A stretch of DNA of 6,097 nucleotides from an uncultured Pseudomonadota bacterium. GTDB lineage: Bacteria; Pseudomonadota; Gammaproteobacteria; Steroidobacterales; Steroidobacteraceae. Every line of letters begins with the position of its first letter. The stretch's first letter is position 1. The notes under the pieces were generated by a model, which was not told the DNA's origin, ran no database searches, and saw nothing but the letters and a program-made list of their open reading frames with translations. A program made the position numbers and the translations under genes. Location: contig CAMLGF010000116.1 in NCBI GenBank assembly GCA_946479515.1, positions 1 through 6,097 of the forward strand, in the 5' to 3' direction. Below are positions 1-6,033 of the stretch, one piece after another.

Positions 1-234
1 CCGGACCTCAAGGCCAACCAGAACATGATGCAGCTGTCCGAGGAGCTCACCTCCACCGAGAACAAAGTGGCGTTCGCGCGCCAGGCGTACAACGACTCGG
101 TGATGAGCTACAACAACCAGCGCGAGATGTTCCCGGGCAGCATCATCGCGGGCATGTTCAATTTCACGCCGGCACAGCTGCTCGAGATCGCCAAGCCCGA
201 GGCGCGCGAAGCGCCGAAGGTGAGCTTCACCTGA
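1..234 (+). CDS. lemA: LemA family protein, C-terminal part (5' end outside window)
   Basis: The frame is open from base 1, giving 77 residues before the TGA at 232-234, so the gene starts upstream of the window. The visible part has the conserved LemA C-terminus: LKANQN, then EELTSTENKVAFARQAYND, a YN motif, a FPG segment and an AGMF/F stretch before a short polar tail. LemA proteins usually have one N-terminal membrane helix and a four-helix-bundle domain; only the last helices are seen here. The molecular role is not established; LemA proteins are commonly encoded beside M48 or TPM-domain membrane proteins. The M48 peptidase gene starts 13 bases after the stop, so the two are almost certainly co-transcribed. 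The first ATG inside the window (25) is an internal methionine, not the start. Confidence 0.93.
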   Translation, partial: PDLKANQNMMQLSEELTSTENKVAFARQAYNDSVMSYNNQREMFPGSIIAGMFNFTPAQLLEIAKPEAREAPKVSFT

Positions 235-247
235 GCCGCTGACGCCG

Positions 248-2149
248 GTGGATTTCTTCGCCCGACAGGAAGCCGCGCGACGCATGACGCGCTGGCTCCT
301 GGTCGCGTTCCTGTTCAGTGTCGTGCTGGTCGCGACCGCCATTGCCGCGGTGGTCTACTACGTGACTGGCGCCACCGGAAAGTCGCCGGAGGCGGCAGCG
401 GGCACGGCGACGCTCGCAGCCGCGGTCACATTGCTGGTTGTGGGTGGCGCCAGCCTGTTCAAGACGCTGGCGCTGCGCGCGGGCGGCAGCGTGGTGGCGC
501 GCTCGCTGGGCGGCACGCGCGTGGAGCGCGGCACTCGCGATCTGGCGCTTCGCCGCCTGCACAATGTGGTCGAGGAAATGGCCATCGCCTCGGGCGTGGC
601 CATGCCCGAGGTGTACGTGCTGGAGAACGAAGACGGCATCAATGCCTTTGCCGCCGGCAACACGCCGGCGGATGCCGCCATCGCCGTGACGCGCGGCGCG
701 ATCACGCGCCTCAACCGCGAAGAGCTGCAGGGCGTCATCGCTCATGAATACAGTCATGTGCTCAATGGCGACATGCGGCTCAACAGCCGGCTGCTCGGCT
801 GGGTGTTCGGCCTGCTGGTGGTCGCCGTGGCGATGCGCATCTTCCTGCAAAGTGGCGCCGCGCGCTCGCGCCGTCGCGACGACAAGGGCGGCGGGCTGGT
901 GCTGATCGCGATCGCCATCATGGCCATCGGCTACATCGGCGTGTTCGTGGGGCGCATCCTGCAGGCCGCCGTGTCCCGGCATCGCGAGCGACTCGCGGAC
1001 GCCTCCGCGGTGCAGTTCACCCGCAATCCCGCCGGCCTCAAGGGCGCGCTGCTCAAGATCGCCGGGGTGAGCTCTGGATCGCGTATCGCCTCTCCCGACC
1101 GGGAAGAGGTCGCGCACATGCTGTTCGCGCCGGGCATGACACGGCTGTTCGCCACGCACCCGCCGATCGCCGAGCGCATCCACGAGCTGGATCCGTCCTT
1201 CCGCAAGCAGGATCTCGCGGCACTGGCCGCGGTCGCAGGGCGCGAGGCCGAGCAGCTGCGGCTGGCGCCGGCATTCGCCGCGCCGGACGGCGACGCGACC
1301 GGCGATGGACCCGCCGCACCGGCGGCGGTAGCGACCTCGGCGGCGGCCGCGCAGGTGGCCGCGCTCGCCGGCACCTTCGACGACAACCAGCAGCGCTACG
1401 CGCGCGAGGCGCGCGGGCGCATCCCCGAAGAGCTGCAGGCCTTCGCCGATTCCCCGGATGCGGCCCGCGTGCTGCTGTTCGCGCTGCTGCGCGGCGGCAC
1501 CGAGGACGTTGCCGCCCGTCAGGACGCGCACATCGAGCAGATCTACGGCGCCGCCTTGCTGGCGCAGGTGCATGGCTCGCTCCCCGCGGCACGCCGCCTG
1601 GCGCCCACGTTGCGTCTGCCGGCCGTGCAGCAGCTGTTCCCCGCGATTCGTCGCATGACCGCAGCGGAGCGCGAGGAGCTGCGCGCGGCGGCGCAGCGGC
1701 TCGCCGAGGCGGACGACCATGTCGACGTCTTCGAATGCTGCCTCACGCTGCTGCTCGAGGCTGGCTTGCGCGAGGGGCTGGAGCACGGCGACGAGCATGG
1801 TGCACGTTCGCTGCCGCAATCGGCCGACGCCGTGCGCGCAGTGTTCGCCATCCTCGCGACGCAGGGCACCGAGGGCGAAGAGCGGGCGCGACGCGCCTAC
1901 CAGGCCGGCCTGCAGCACGTGTTTCCGGGCCAGTCGGCATCGTTCGCGCCACCGGCGCGCTGGGCCGAGGCGCTGCGCCTCGCGCTCACGGAACTCGCGG
2001 CGCTGCGTCCGTCGGCCAAGAAGCTGCTCATCGAAGGCCTGGTGCACACGGTGGCGCACGATCGCCGCCTTTCGGTGGCCGAGGGCGAGCTGCTGCGCAC
2101 CGTGTGCGCGGTGCTGCATTGTCCGCTGCCGCCGATTCTCGCCAGCTAG
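248..2149 (+). CDS. M48 family membrane zinc metallopeptidase (HtpX-like) with long C-terminal extension
   Basis: A 633-residue membrane protease. Hydrophobic segments lie at about residues 16-39, 53-71, 183-200 and 217-240. The zinc motif HEYSH is at 166-170 (H166, E167, H170), and the likely third ligand is E247 in a HRERLADASAV segment, both as in HtpX/Ste24-type M48 enzymes. A THPP..ERI motif at 303-311 closes the peptidase domain. HtpX itself is about 290 residues, so roughly 315 residues are extra: an Ala/Pro-rich linker (about 335-372), then a helical region of unknown function. HtpX relatives cleave misfolded membrane proteins from the cytoplasmic side; a quality-control role here is inferred. 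The GTG start has no clear ribosome binding site, but it gives an N-terminus (DFF.RQ..ARR before the first helix) that I recall as typical of the family, and translation could be coupled to lemA 13 bases upstream. An ATG at 284 (M13) is the alternative. Confidence 0.93.
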   Translation: MDFFARQEAARRMTRWLLVAFLFSVVLVATAIAAVVYYVTGATGKSPEAAAGTATLAAAVTLLVVGGASLFKTLALRAGGSVVARSLGGTRVERGTRDLALRRLHNVVEEMAIASGVAMPEVYVLENEDGINAFAAGNTPADAAIAVTRGAITRLNREELQGVIAHEYSHVLNGDMRLNSRLLGWVFGLLVVAVAMRIFLQSGAARSRRRDDKGGGLVLIAIAIMAIGYIGVFVGRILQAAVSRHRERLADASAVQFTRNPAGLKGALLKIAGVSSGSRIASPDREEVAHMLFAPGMTRLFATHPPIAERIHELDPSFRKQDLAALAAVAGREAEQLRLAPAFAAPDGDATGDGPAAPAAVATSAAAAQVAALAGTFDDNQQRYAREARGRIPEELQAFADSPDAARVLLFALLRGGTEDVAARQDAHIEQIYGAALLAQVHGSLPAARRLAPTLRLPAVQQLFPAIRRMTAAEREELRAAAQRLAEADDHVDVFECCLTLLLEAGLREGLEHGDEHGARSLPQSADAVRAVFAILATQGTEGEERARRAYQAGLQHVFPGQSASFAPPARWAEALRLALTELAALRPSAKKLLIEGLVHTVAHDRRLSVAEGELLRTVCAVLHCPLPPILAS

Positions 2150-2150
2150 C

Positions 2151-2357
2151 TCAGAACACGCGGAACGGGCGGAATCCGTCGTCTCGGATGCGAATGGGGC
2201 TCGCGCGCCACGCGCGCCGCGCATGCGGGCCGTTTCCCGCGGCGCGCGCGCCGTTTTCCGGTGCCAGTACCCGCGTCGCGGGTTCCTGCGCGAGTCGCAG
2301 CGTCTCGAATCTGGCCTCGAACTCCTCGAGGCAATCGGCCAGAGTGGATGTCTTCAT
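2151..2357 (-). CDS. Probable small protein of unknown function (68 aa)
   Basis: An open frame of 68 codons starting ATG at 2357 and ending TGA at 2151, with only base 2150 separating it from the convergent M48 gene. The start is chosen because GGAG (minus strand, complement of 2363-2366) lies 5 bases before the ATG; the upstream in-frame ATG at 2399 lacks such a site. The first 25 residues are acidic and look like an amphipathic helix (LADCLEEFEARFETLRL). The rest is rich in Arg, Ala and Pro and probably disordered, ending in an aromatic/basic segment (GFRPFRVF). No signal peptide or membrane segment is visible. I do not recognise a family. The gene follows the acyltransferase gene on the same strand after a 144-base gap, so it may have its own promoter. 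In DNA this GC-rich it could be a chance frame; the ribosome binding site is the main support. Confidence 0.5.
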   Translation of the reverse strand: MKTSTLADCLEEFEARFETLRLAQEPATRVLAPENGARAAGNGPHARRAWRASPIRIRDDGFRPFRVF

Positions 2358-2407
2358 GACGGCTCCAGGTGTCGTGTGTCTCTTGGTTTCGGGACGCACG
2401 ATACGGA

Positions 2408-2421
2408 GCCGCTCTTGCGGC
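2408..2421. repeat. Small perfect hairpin between the acyltransferase gene and the small gene
   Basis: GCCGC, loop TCTT, GCGGC: a perfect 5-bp stem with a 4-base loop, 81 bases past the acyltransferase stop (minus strand) and 50 bases before the small gene's start. No T-run follows on either strand, so it is not a standard intrinsic terminator. It could be a weak transcript end or part of the small gene's leader, or chance. Confidence 0.25.
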
Positions 2422-2501
2422 GCGATGAAGGACTGAAGAAGCTGCGATTACACCGCCCTCGAGCGTCCAATTGCGCGCGGGGGCCGGCCAGCGCGGACTA
2501 G

Positions 2502-3695
2502 CTAGTCGAGGAAGCGGCTGATGGCGGCCGCGAAGGGCTCGATGTCGGCCAGGAAGGCGTCGTGTCCCTCCAGGGACGCCAGCGGCACGAACTCCGTCTC
2601 GGTGCCCGCGGACTCGAACGCGGTGGCGATGGCGCGCTGCTCGTTGATGGTGAACAGGATGTCGGATTCCACGCCGATCACCAGGGCACGCTCCGCGGCC
2701 GCGCGTTTGAGCGCCGCGGCCGGCGAGCCGCCATGCGCACCGAGATCGAAACGGTCCATGGCGCGCGACAGATACAGGTAGCAGTTCGGATCGAACACCG
2801 ACACGAACTTGTCGGCCTGCGCGTTGAGGTAATCCTGCACCGCGAACTCGGCGGCGAAATGCGCGCGGCCTGGCGACAGCACTTCATAGCGCCGATCCGA
2901 CGCGGGCCGCCGCCCGAAACGATGTTTCCACTCGGCGGCCGAGCGGTAGGTGATGGTGCCCAGCTTGCGCGCCAGGCGCATGCCAGTGTTTGGCCGCACT
3001 TCGCCGGTGTACTGGCCTTCCTGCCAATCCGGGTCGGTGAGGATGGCATCACGTTGCAGCGAGCGCAGCGCGATGGCGAATGGCATGGCAGCGGGGCTGC
3101 CGGAAATGCTGACCACGCGGCGCGCGACATTGGCGAACTGCGCCGCGAAGGCCAGCACCACCATGCCGCCCAGCGATGCACCCACCACTGCCGACAATCT
3201 CTCGATGCCCAGCGAGCGAATGGCCTCGTAACCGCCGCGCGCGATGTCCTCCACCGACAGGTCGGGGAAATCCAGCCGGTAGGCGAGGCCGCTCGCCGGG
3301 TCGATGGATGACGGGCCCGAGGAGCCGAAGCAGCTGCCCAGTGAATTGACGCAGATGACGAAGTAGCGATGGGTGTCGATGGCCTTGCCGGGCCCGACCA
3401 TTCTCTCCCACCAGCCTGGCGACGGATCCGCGGGCGAGGAAGCCGCGTGCGCGGATGGCGAGAGCCCGGTGAACAACAGGATCGCGTTGTCGCGGTCCTG
3501 GTTGAGCGTACCCCAGGTCTCGAAGGCCACGCGTCCATCGGTCAGCGAGCCGCCGCGCCAGAACTGGAATGGATTGGGAAGCGCGGCGAACCGGGTCGCG
3601 GGACCGACGCTCACGTCGGAAAGCTCGGGAGCAACCGCGCGACTCGTCTCCTGGGACCTGGCATGCCCGAATTGTTCGCGCGGCTGTCCGCTCAC
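2502..3695 (-). CDS. metX: MetX-family acyltransferase, probably serine O-succinyltransferase (often annotated homoserine O-acetyltransferase)
   Basis: A 397-residue alpha/beta-hydrolase of the MetX family. The nucleophile is S174 in VGASLGGM; the rest of the triad is D345 (GVESD) and H378 (LEGHDAFL). Family blocks are visible: FETWGTLN (58-65), GWWERMVGPGKAIDT (94-108), CVNSLGSCFGSSGP (115-128), YRLDFP (139-144) and FDPNCYLYLSRAMDRFDL (301-318). MetX enzymes acylate homoserine for methionine synthesis. However, the sequence looks closest to the Xanthomonas-type members shown to be serine O-succinyltransferases, which make O-succinylserine for cysteine. The context agrees: the upstream gene is a cysteine synthase, its TGA overlaps this GTG start (GTGA, 3692-3695), and no methionine gene is nearby. 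The acyl-CoA and acceptor specificity is inferred. The GTG start leaves about 28 extra residues before the conserved GPATRFAALP; a GTG at codon 28 is an alternative start. Confidence 0.9.
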   Translation of the reverse strand: MSGQPREQFGHARSQETSRAVAPELSDVSVGPATRFAALPNPFQFWRGGSLTDGRVAFETWGTLNQDRDNAILLFTGLSPSAHAASSPADPSPGWWERMVGPGKAIDTHRYFVICVNSLGSCFGSSGPSSIDPASGLAYRLDFPDLSVEDIARGGYEAIRSLGIERLSAVVGASLGGMVVLAFAAQFANVARRVVSISGSPAAMPFAIALRSLQRDAILTDPDWQEGQYTGEVRPNTGMRLARKLGTITYRSAAEWKHRFGRRPASDRRYEVLSPGRAHFAAEFAVQDYLNAQADKFVSVFDPNCYLYLSRAMDRFDLGAHGGSPAAALKRAAAERALVIGVESDILFTINEQRAIATAFESAGTETEFVPLASLEGHDAFLADIEPFAAAISRFLD

Positions 3696-4633
3696 GGCTC
3701 TTGATCGCCGCCGTCCGAGATGCCCTCGAACAGCGGAGTGGACAGATAGCGCTCGCCGGTATCCGGCAGCATCGCCAGCGTGACCGAGCCGGGACCCGCC
3801 TCACGGGCCACCTTGAGCGCGGCGGCGAAGGTCGCGCCGCTGGAAATGCCGCAGAAAATGCCTTCGCTGCGGGCGAGCGCGCGTGCGGTCTCGATGGCCT
3901 CGACGTCGGTGACCGGCACGATGCGGTCCGGCACGTTCTTGTTGAGCACGCCGGGCACGAAATCCGGCGTCCAGCCCTGGATCTTGTGAGGCGCGAACGG
4001 CTTGCCGGCGAGGAGCTGGGCCGCTTCGGGTTCGGTGGCGATGATCTTCACGTCCGGTCGCGCCAGCTTGATCATTTCGCCGGCGCCGGTGAGCGTGCCG
4101 CCCGTGCCCCAGCCCGAGACGAAGTGATCGAGGCGCTTGCCCACGAAGTCCTGCAGGATCTCGGGCCCCGTGGTGCTGCGGTGATATGCGGGATTCGCGG
4201 GATTTTCGAACTGGCTGGCCCAGAACCAGCCGTGCTTCTTCGCGAGCTCGGCGGCCTTGCGCACCATGCCCTGGCCGCGCTCGGCGGCCGGCGTGAGGAT
4301 GACCCGCGCGCCCAGCATGCGCATGATCTTGCGGCGTTCGACCGAGAAGGTTTCGGCCATGGTGGCCACGAACGGATAGCCCTTGGCCGCGCAGACCATG
4401 GCGAGCGCGATGCCGGTGTTGCCCGAGGTGGCTTCGACCACGGTCTGACCAGGCTTCAGCGCGCCGGTGCGCTCGGCGTCTTCGATGATCGCGATCGCGA
4501 GACGATCCTTCACCGACGACAGCGGGTTGAAGAACTCGCACTTCACGTACATCGTCGTGCCGGCAGGCGCCAGGCGGTTGATGCGGACGATGGGAGTGCG
4601 GCCAATGGTGGCGAGAATGTTGTCGTAGATCAT
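3692..4633 (-). CDS. cysK: Cysteine synthase family PLP enzyme (O-acylserine sulfhydrylase)
   Basis: A 313-residue fold-type II PLP enzyme, the usual length for CysK/CysM. It replaces the acyl group of O-acylserine with sulfide to give cysteine in the cytoplasm. K42 in SSVKDR is the PLP lysine; TSGNTG (69-74) is the substrate loop; Q141 in SQFENPANP, the phosphate-binding GTGGT (176-180), and S265 in GISSGA, expected to contact the PLP ring nitrogen, are all present, as is the C-terminal DTGERYLSTPLF block. It mixes CysK features (GTGGT, ERYLST) with CysM-like ones (EATSGNTGIALAM), so the symbol is approximate. KIQG is followed by WTPDF where E. coli CysK has IGAGF. It is the first gene of a two-gene operon with the acyltransferase, which probably supplies its substrate as O-succinylserine. 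ATG at 4633 places the conserved YDNILATIGRTPIV at the N-terminus; the ribosome binding site is weak. Cystathionine beta-synthase activity is a less likely alternative, as no CBS domain follows. Confidence 0.93.
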   Translation of the reverse strand: MIYDNILATIGRTPIVRINRLAPAGTTMYVKCEFFNPLSSVKDRLAIAIIEDAERTGALKPGQTVVEATSGNTGIALAMVCAAKGYPFVATMAETFSVERRKIMRMLGARVILTPAAERGQGMVRKAAELAKKHGWFWASQFENPANPAYHRSTTGPEILQDFVGKRLDHFVSGWGTGGTLTGAGEMIKLARPDVKIIATEPEAAQLLAGKPFAPHKIQGWTPDFVPGVLNKNVPDRIVPVTDVEAIETARALARSEGIFCGISSGATFAAALKVAREAGPGSVTLAMLPDTGERYLSTPLFEGISDGGDQEP

Positions 4634-4657
4634 GGTGTTCGGACTCTAGGTTGGTGA

Positions 4658-4677
4658 CCGGGCTTTCACGAGCCCGG
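4658..4677. repeat. Hairpin-forming inverted repeat in the cysK leader region
   Basis: CCGGGCT, 6-base spacer, AGCCCGG: a perfect 7-bp inverted repeat 24 bases upstream of the cysK start. The right arm also belongs to a perfect 10-bp palindrome AGCCCGGGCT (4671-4680), so the two arrangements compete. In cysK mRNA it would form a GC-rich hairpin in the short 5' leader; for rluB it lies upstream of the likely promoter. Whether it acts as RNA or as a protein-binding site is unknown. Confidence 0.4.
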
Positions 4678-4692
4678 GCTTGGCATACCTTT

Positions 4693-4707
4693 ATAACGGT
4701 TGGTTAT
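4693..4707. promoter_or_regulatory. Possible LysR-type regulator operator (ATAAC-N5-GTTAT) in the divergent cysK/rluB region
   Basis: A perfect inverted repeat ATAAC-GGTTG-GTTAT, AT-rich within GC-rich DNA, that fits the T-N11-A core bound by LysR-type regulators (T4694, A4706). CysB, the cysteine regulator, belongs to that family, so control of the divergent cysK operon is plausible. The site overlaps -10-like hexamers on both strands: TATAAC (4692-4697) toward rluB and TATAAA (complement of 4690-4695) toward cysK, neither with a good -35. The repeat could partly be a by-product of these two -10 elements. Confidence 0.35.
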
Positions 4708-4722
4708 GTTGCTGGTTTTCTC

Positions 4723-5466
4723 ATGAGTGAGCGTCTCCAGAAGCTGCTGGCGAGCGCCGGCCATGGTTCGCGCCGCGGCATCGAGGAGTGGATCCGCGCC
4801 GGGCGGGTGTCGATCAACGGCCGTGTCGCCGCACTCGGGGACCGCGCGACCCCCACCGACCGAATCTGTCTCGACGGCAAATCGCTGGATCTGGGCGGGC
4901 GGCGCGAAGCCGTCGAAGTACTGCTGTACCACAAGCCAGTGGGGGAAATGACCACGCGCGCCGACCCCGAGGGGCGGCCGACGGTGTTCGAGCGGCTTCC
5001 CGCGCCCGCGAGCGGCCGCTGGATCGTGGTCGGGCGGCTGGACGTGAACACCTCGGGGCTGCTGCTGTTCACGAACGATGGCGACCTGGCTCACCGCCTC
5101 ATGCACCCCTCGAGCGAGGTGGAGCGTGAGTACCGGGTGCGGCTGCGCGGCCGCCCGCCTGCCGACGTGCTCGATCGGCTGTTGACCGGGGTGAACCTGG
5201 ACGACGGACCGGCCCGGTTTGACCGCATCGAGCCCGATGCTGCCGAGGGCAGCCATTCCTGGTTCCGGGTGTGCCTGCACGAGGGGCGCAATCGCGAGGT
5301 GCGCCGGCTGTTCGAGCACGAGGGCTACGAGGTCAGCCGATTGGCCCGAATAAGATACGGTAACGTGGTTTTGCCCCCAGATTTACGCGTCGGCGCCACC
5401 AGACCAATGGATTCGGCCTCGATCGAGGAGTTGCAGCGGCTGGCGCGGTCGACGCCCGCGAGCTGA
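4723..5466 (+). CDS. rluB: 23S rRNA pseudouridine synthase, RluB type (RsuA/RluB/E/F family)
   Basis: A 247-residue pseudouridine synthase. An N-terminal S4 RNA-binding domain (about residues 2-50: SERLQKLLASAG, then GRVSINGRVA) is followed by the catalytic domain. The catalytic aspartate is D107 in GRLDVNTSGLLLFTNDGDL, followed by RLMHPSSEVEREYRVRL, a pattern close to E. coli RluB, which makes pseudouridine 2605 in 23S rRNA. The closing blocks HEGRNREVRRLFEHEGYEVSRLARIRYG are also typical. E. coli RluB is 291 residues; this one ends soon after the catalytic domain, without the long basic tail. The ATG at 4723 is chosen because family members begin M-SE+LQK; an upstream in-frame TTG (4651) would add 24 residues unlike the family and covering the intergenic control region. 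No strong ribosome binding site precedes the ATG. It stands alone here, not behind scpAB as in many bacteria. RsuA (16S) is a less likely assignment. Confidence 0.9.
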   Translation: MSERLQKLLASAGHGSRRGIEEWIRAGRVSINGRVAALGDRATPTDRICLDGKSLDLGGRREAVEVLLYHKPVGEMTTRADPEGRPTVFERLPAPASGRWIVVGRLDVNTSGLLLFTNDGDLAHRLMHPSSEVEREYRVRLRGRPPADVLDRLLTGVNLDDGPARFDRIEPDAAEGSHSWFRVCLHEGRNREVRRLFEHEGYEVSRLARIRYGNVVLPPDLRVGATRPMDSASIEELQRLARSTPAS

Positions 5467-5496
5467 GGGCGCTCGAACCGCGGCCGTCCCTGCGAC

Positions 5497-5519
5497 GCCC
5501 CAGCCGCCGTGGCGGGGGC
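5497..5519 (+). terminator. GC-rich hairpin after rluB, possible transcript end
   Basis: GCCCC-A-GCC, loop GCCGT, GGC-G-GGGGC: 5 plus 3 base pairs with one A/G mismatch, 31 bases after the rluB stop. No T-run follows (the next bases are CCACACC), so it lacks the second half of an intrinsic terminator. It may still stabilise the rluB 3' end or work with Rho. Confidence 0.3.
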
Positions 5520-5637
5520 CCACACCTTATATATGAGTCCAGCGAGGCTTCAGGGCCACGGGCCCGCCCGGCAAAAACCGCGCGGGATCGAGGAGTTACC
5601 GCTTTCCCCGCGTATAGCAAAACTCGCGCCAAATCCG

Positions 5638-5666
5638 TTGACACTCCGGGGGGTCGACACGAGAAT
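5638..5666 (+). promoter_or_regulatory. Promoter of the tRNA-Tyr-Gly-Thr-tuf operon
   Basis: A perfect -35 TTGACA (5638-5643), a 17-base spacer and a -10 GAGAAT (5661-5666, four of six matches). The expected start is near 5673, about a dozen bases before tRNA-Tyr. An A-rich patch upstream (AGCAAAAC, then CCAAAT; about 5617-5635) resembles a weak UP element. The bases just after the -10 (ACGCGGC) form a GC-rich discriminator, the usual mark of stable-RNA promoters under stringent (ppGpp/DksA) control. It is the only good sigma-70 promoter in the rluB-tRNA gap. Confidence 0.7.
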
Positions 5667-5685
5667 ACGCGGCTCGTTTTTCCTG

Positions 5686-5771
<86 letters not shown>

Positions 5772-5810
5772 CCGGGGAAAACGAGGTTGCTAGTCGGCGG
5801 GTCAGGCTCG

Positions 5811-5884
<74 letters not shown>

Positions 5885-5889
5885 GAAAA

Positions 5890-5965
5890 GCTCACGTAGC
5901 TCAGTTGGTAGAGCACGTCCTTGGTAAGGACGAGGTCAGCGGTTCAATCCCGCTCGTGAGCTCCA
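5890..5965 (+). tRNA. thrT: tRNA-Thr (anticodon GGT)
   Basis: A 76-base tRNA with encoded CCA (5963-5965). Acceptor arms GCTCACG (5890-5896) and CGTGAGC (5955-5961) pair fully, with discriminator T5962. The anticodon stem CGTCC/GGACG holds the loop TTGGTAA, with GGT at 5923-5925, reading ACC and ACT. Only 5 bases separate it from tRNA-Gly, so the two must be cut from one precursor. It matches thrT of the E. coli tufB operon. Confidence 0.97.
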
Positions 5966-6033
5966 GTTTGCGCAGCCGGTTTTTCGCAAGGTACTTCGGT
6001 AGTTAGTAGGCATCGGTTTCAGAGGTTATCTCC

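Noticed and set aside
227..2224. 665-codon open frame on the minus strand opposite the M48 gene
   Set aside because: Its translation is Arg/His/Gln/Ala-rich with no recognisable motif, as expected from the antisense of a GC-rich gene. The plus-strand frame has a full set of M48 motifs.
1719..2501. 260-codon plus-strand frame overlapping the M48 3' end and the following gap
   Set aside because: Ser/Arg/Cys-rich out-of-frame reading of the M48 gene; no ribosome binding site or motif.
2358..2501. Possible minus-strand promoter for the small gene (TGTAAT-like -10 near 2446-2451)
   Set aside because: No acceptable -35 lies at 16-18 bases upstream; the match is too weak to list as a feature.
2562..3311. 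249-codon plus-strand frame opposite the acyltransferase gene
   Set aside because: Antisense shadow of a clearly conserved gene, with no family features of its own.
3569..4657. 362-codon plus-strand frame opposite cysK and the start of the acyltransferase gene
   Set aside because: Low-complexity Arg/Gly/His/Asp-rich product; it runs antisense through the conserved PLP-enzyme motifs and is a composition artefact.
4651..4722. Upstream TTG start that would extend RluB by 24 residues
   Set aside because: The extra residues do not resemble the family, and they cover the palindrome and promoter-like sequences; the ATG at 4723 gives the typical MSERLQK start.
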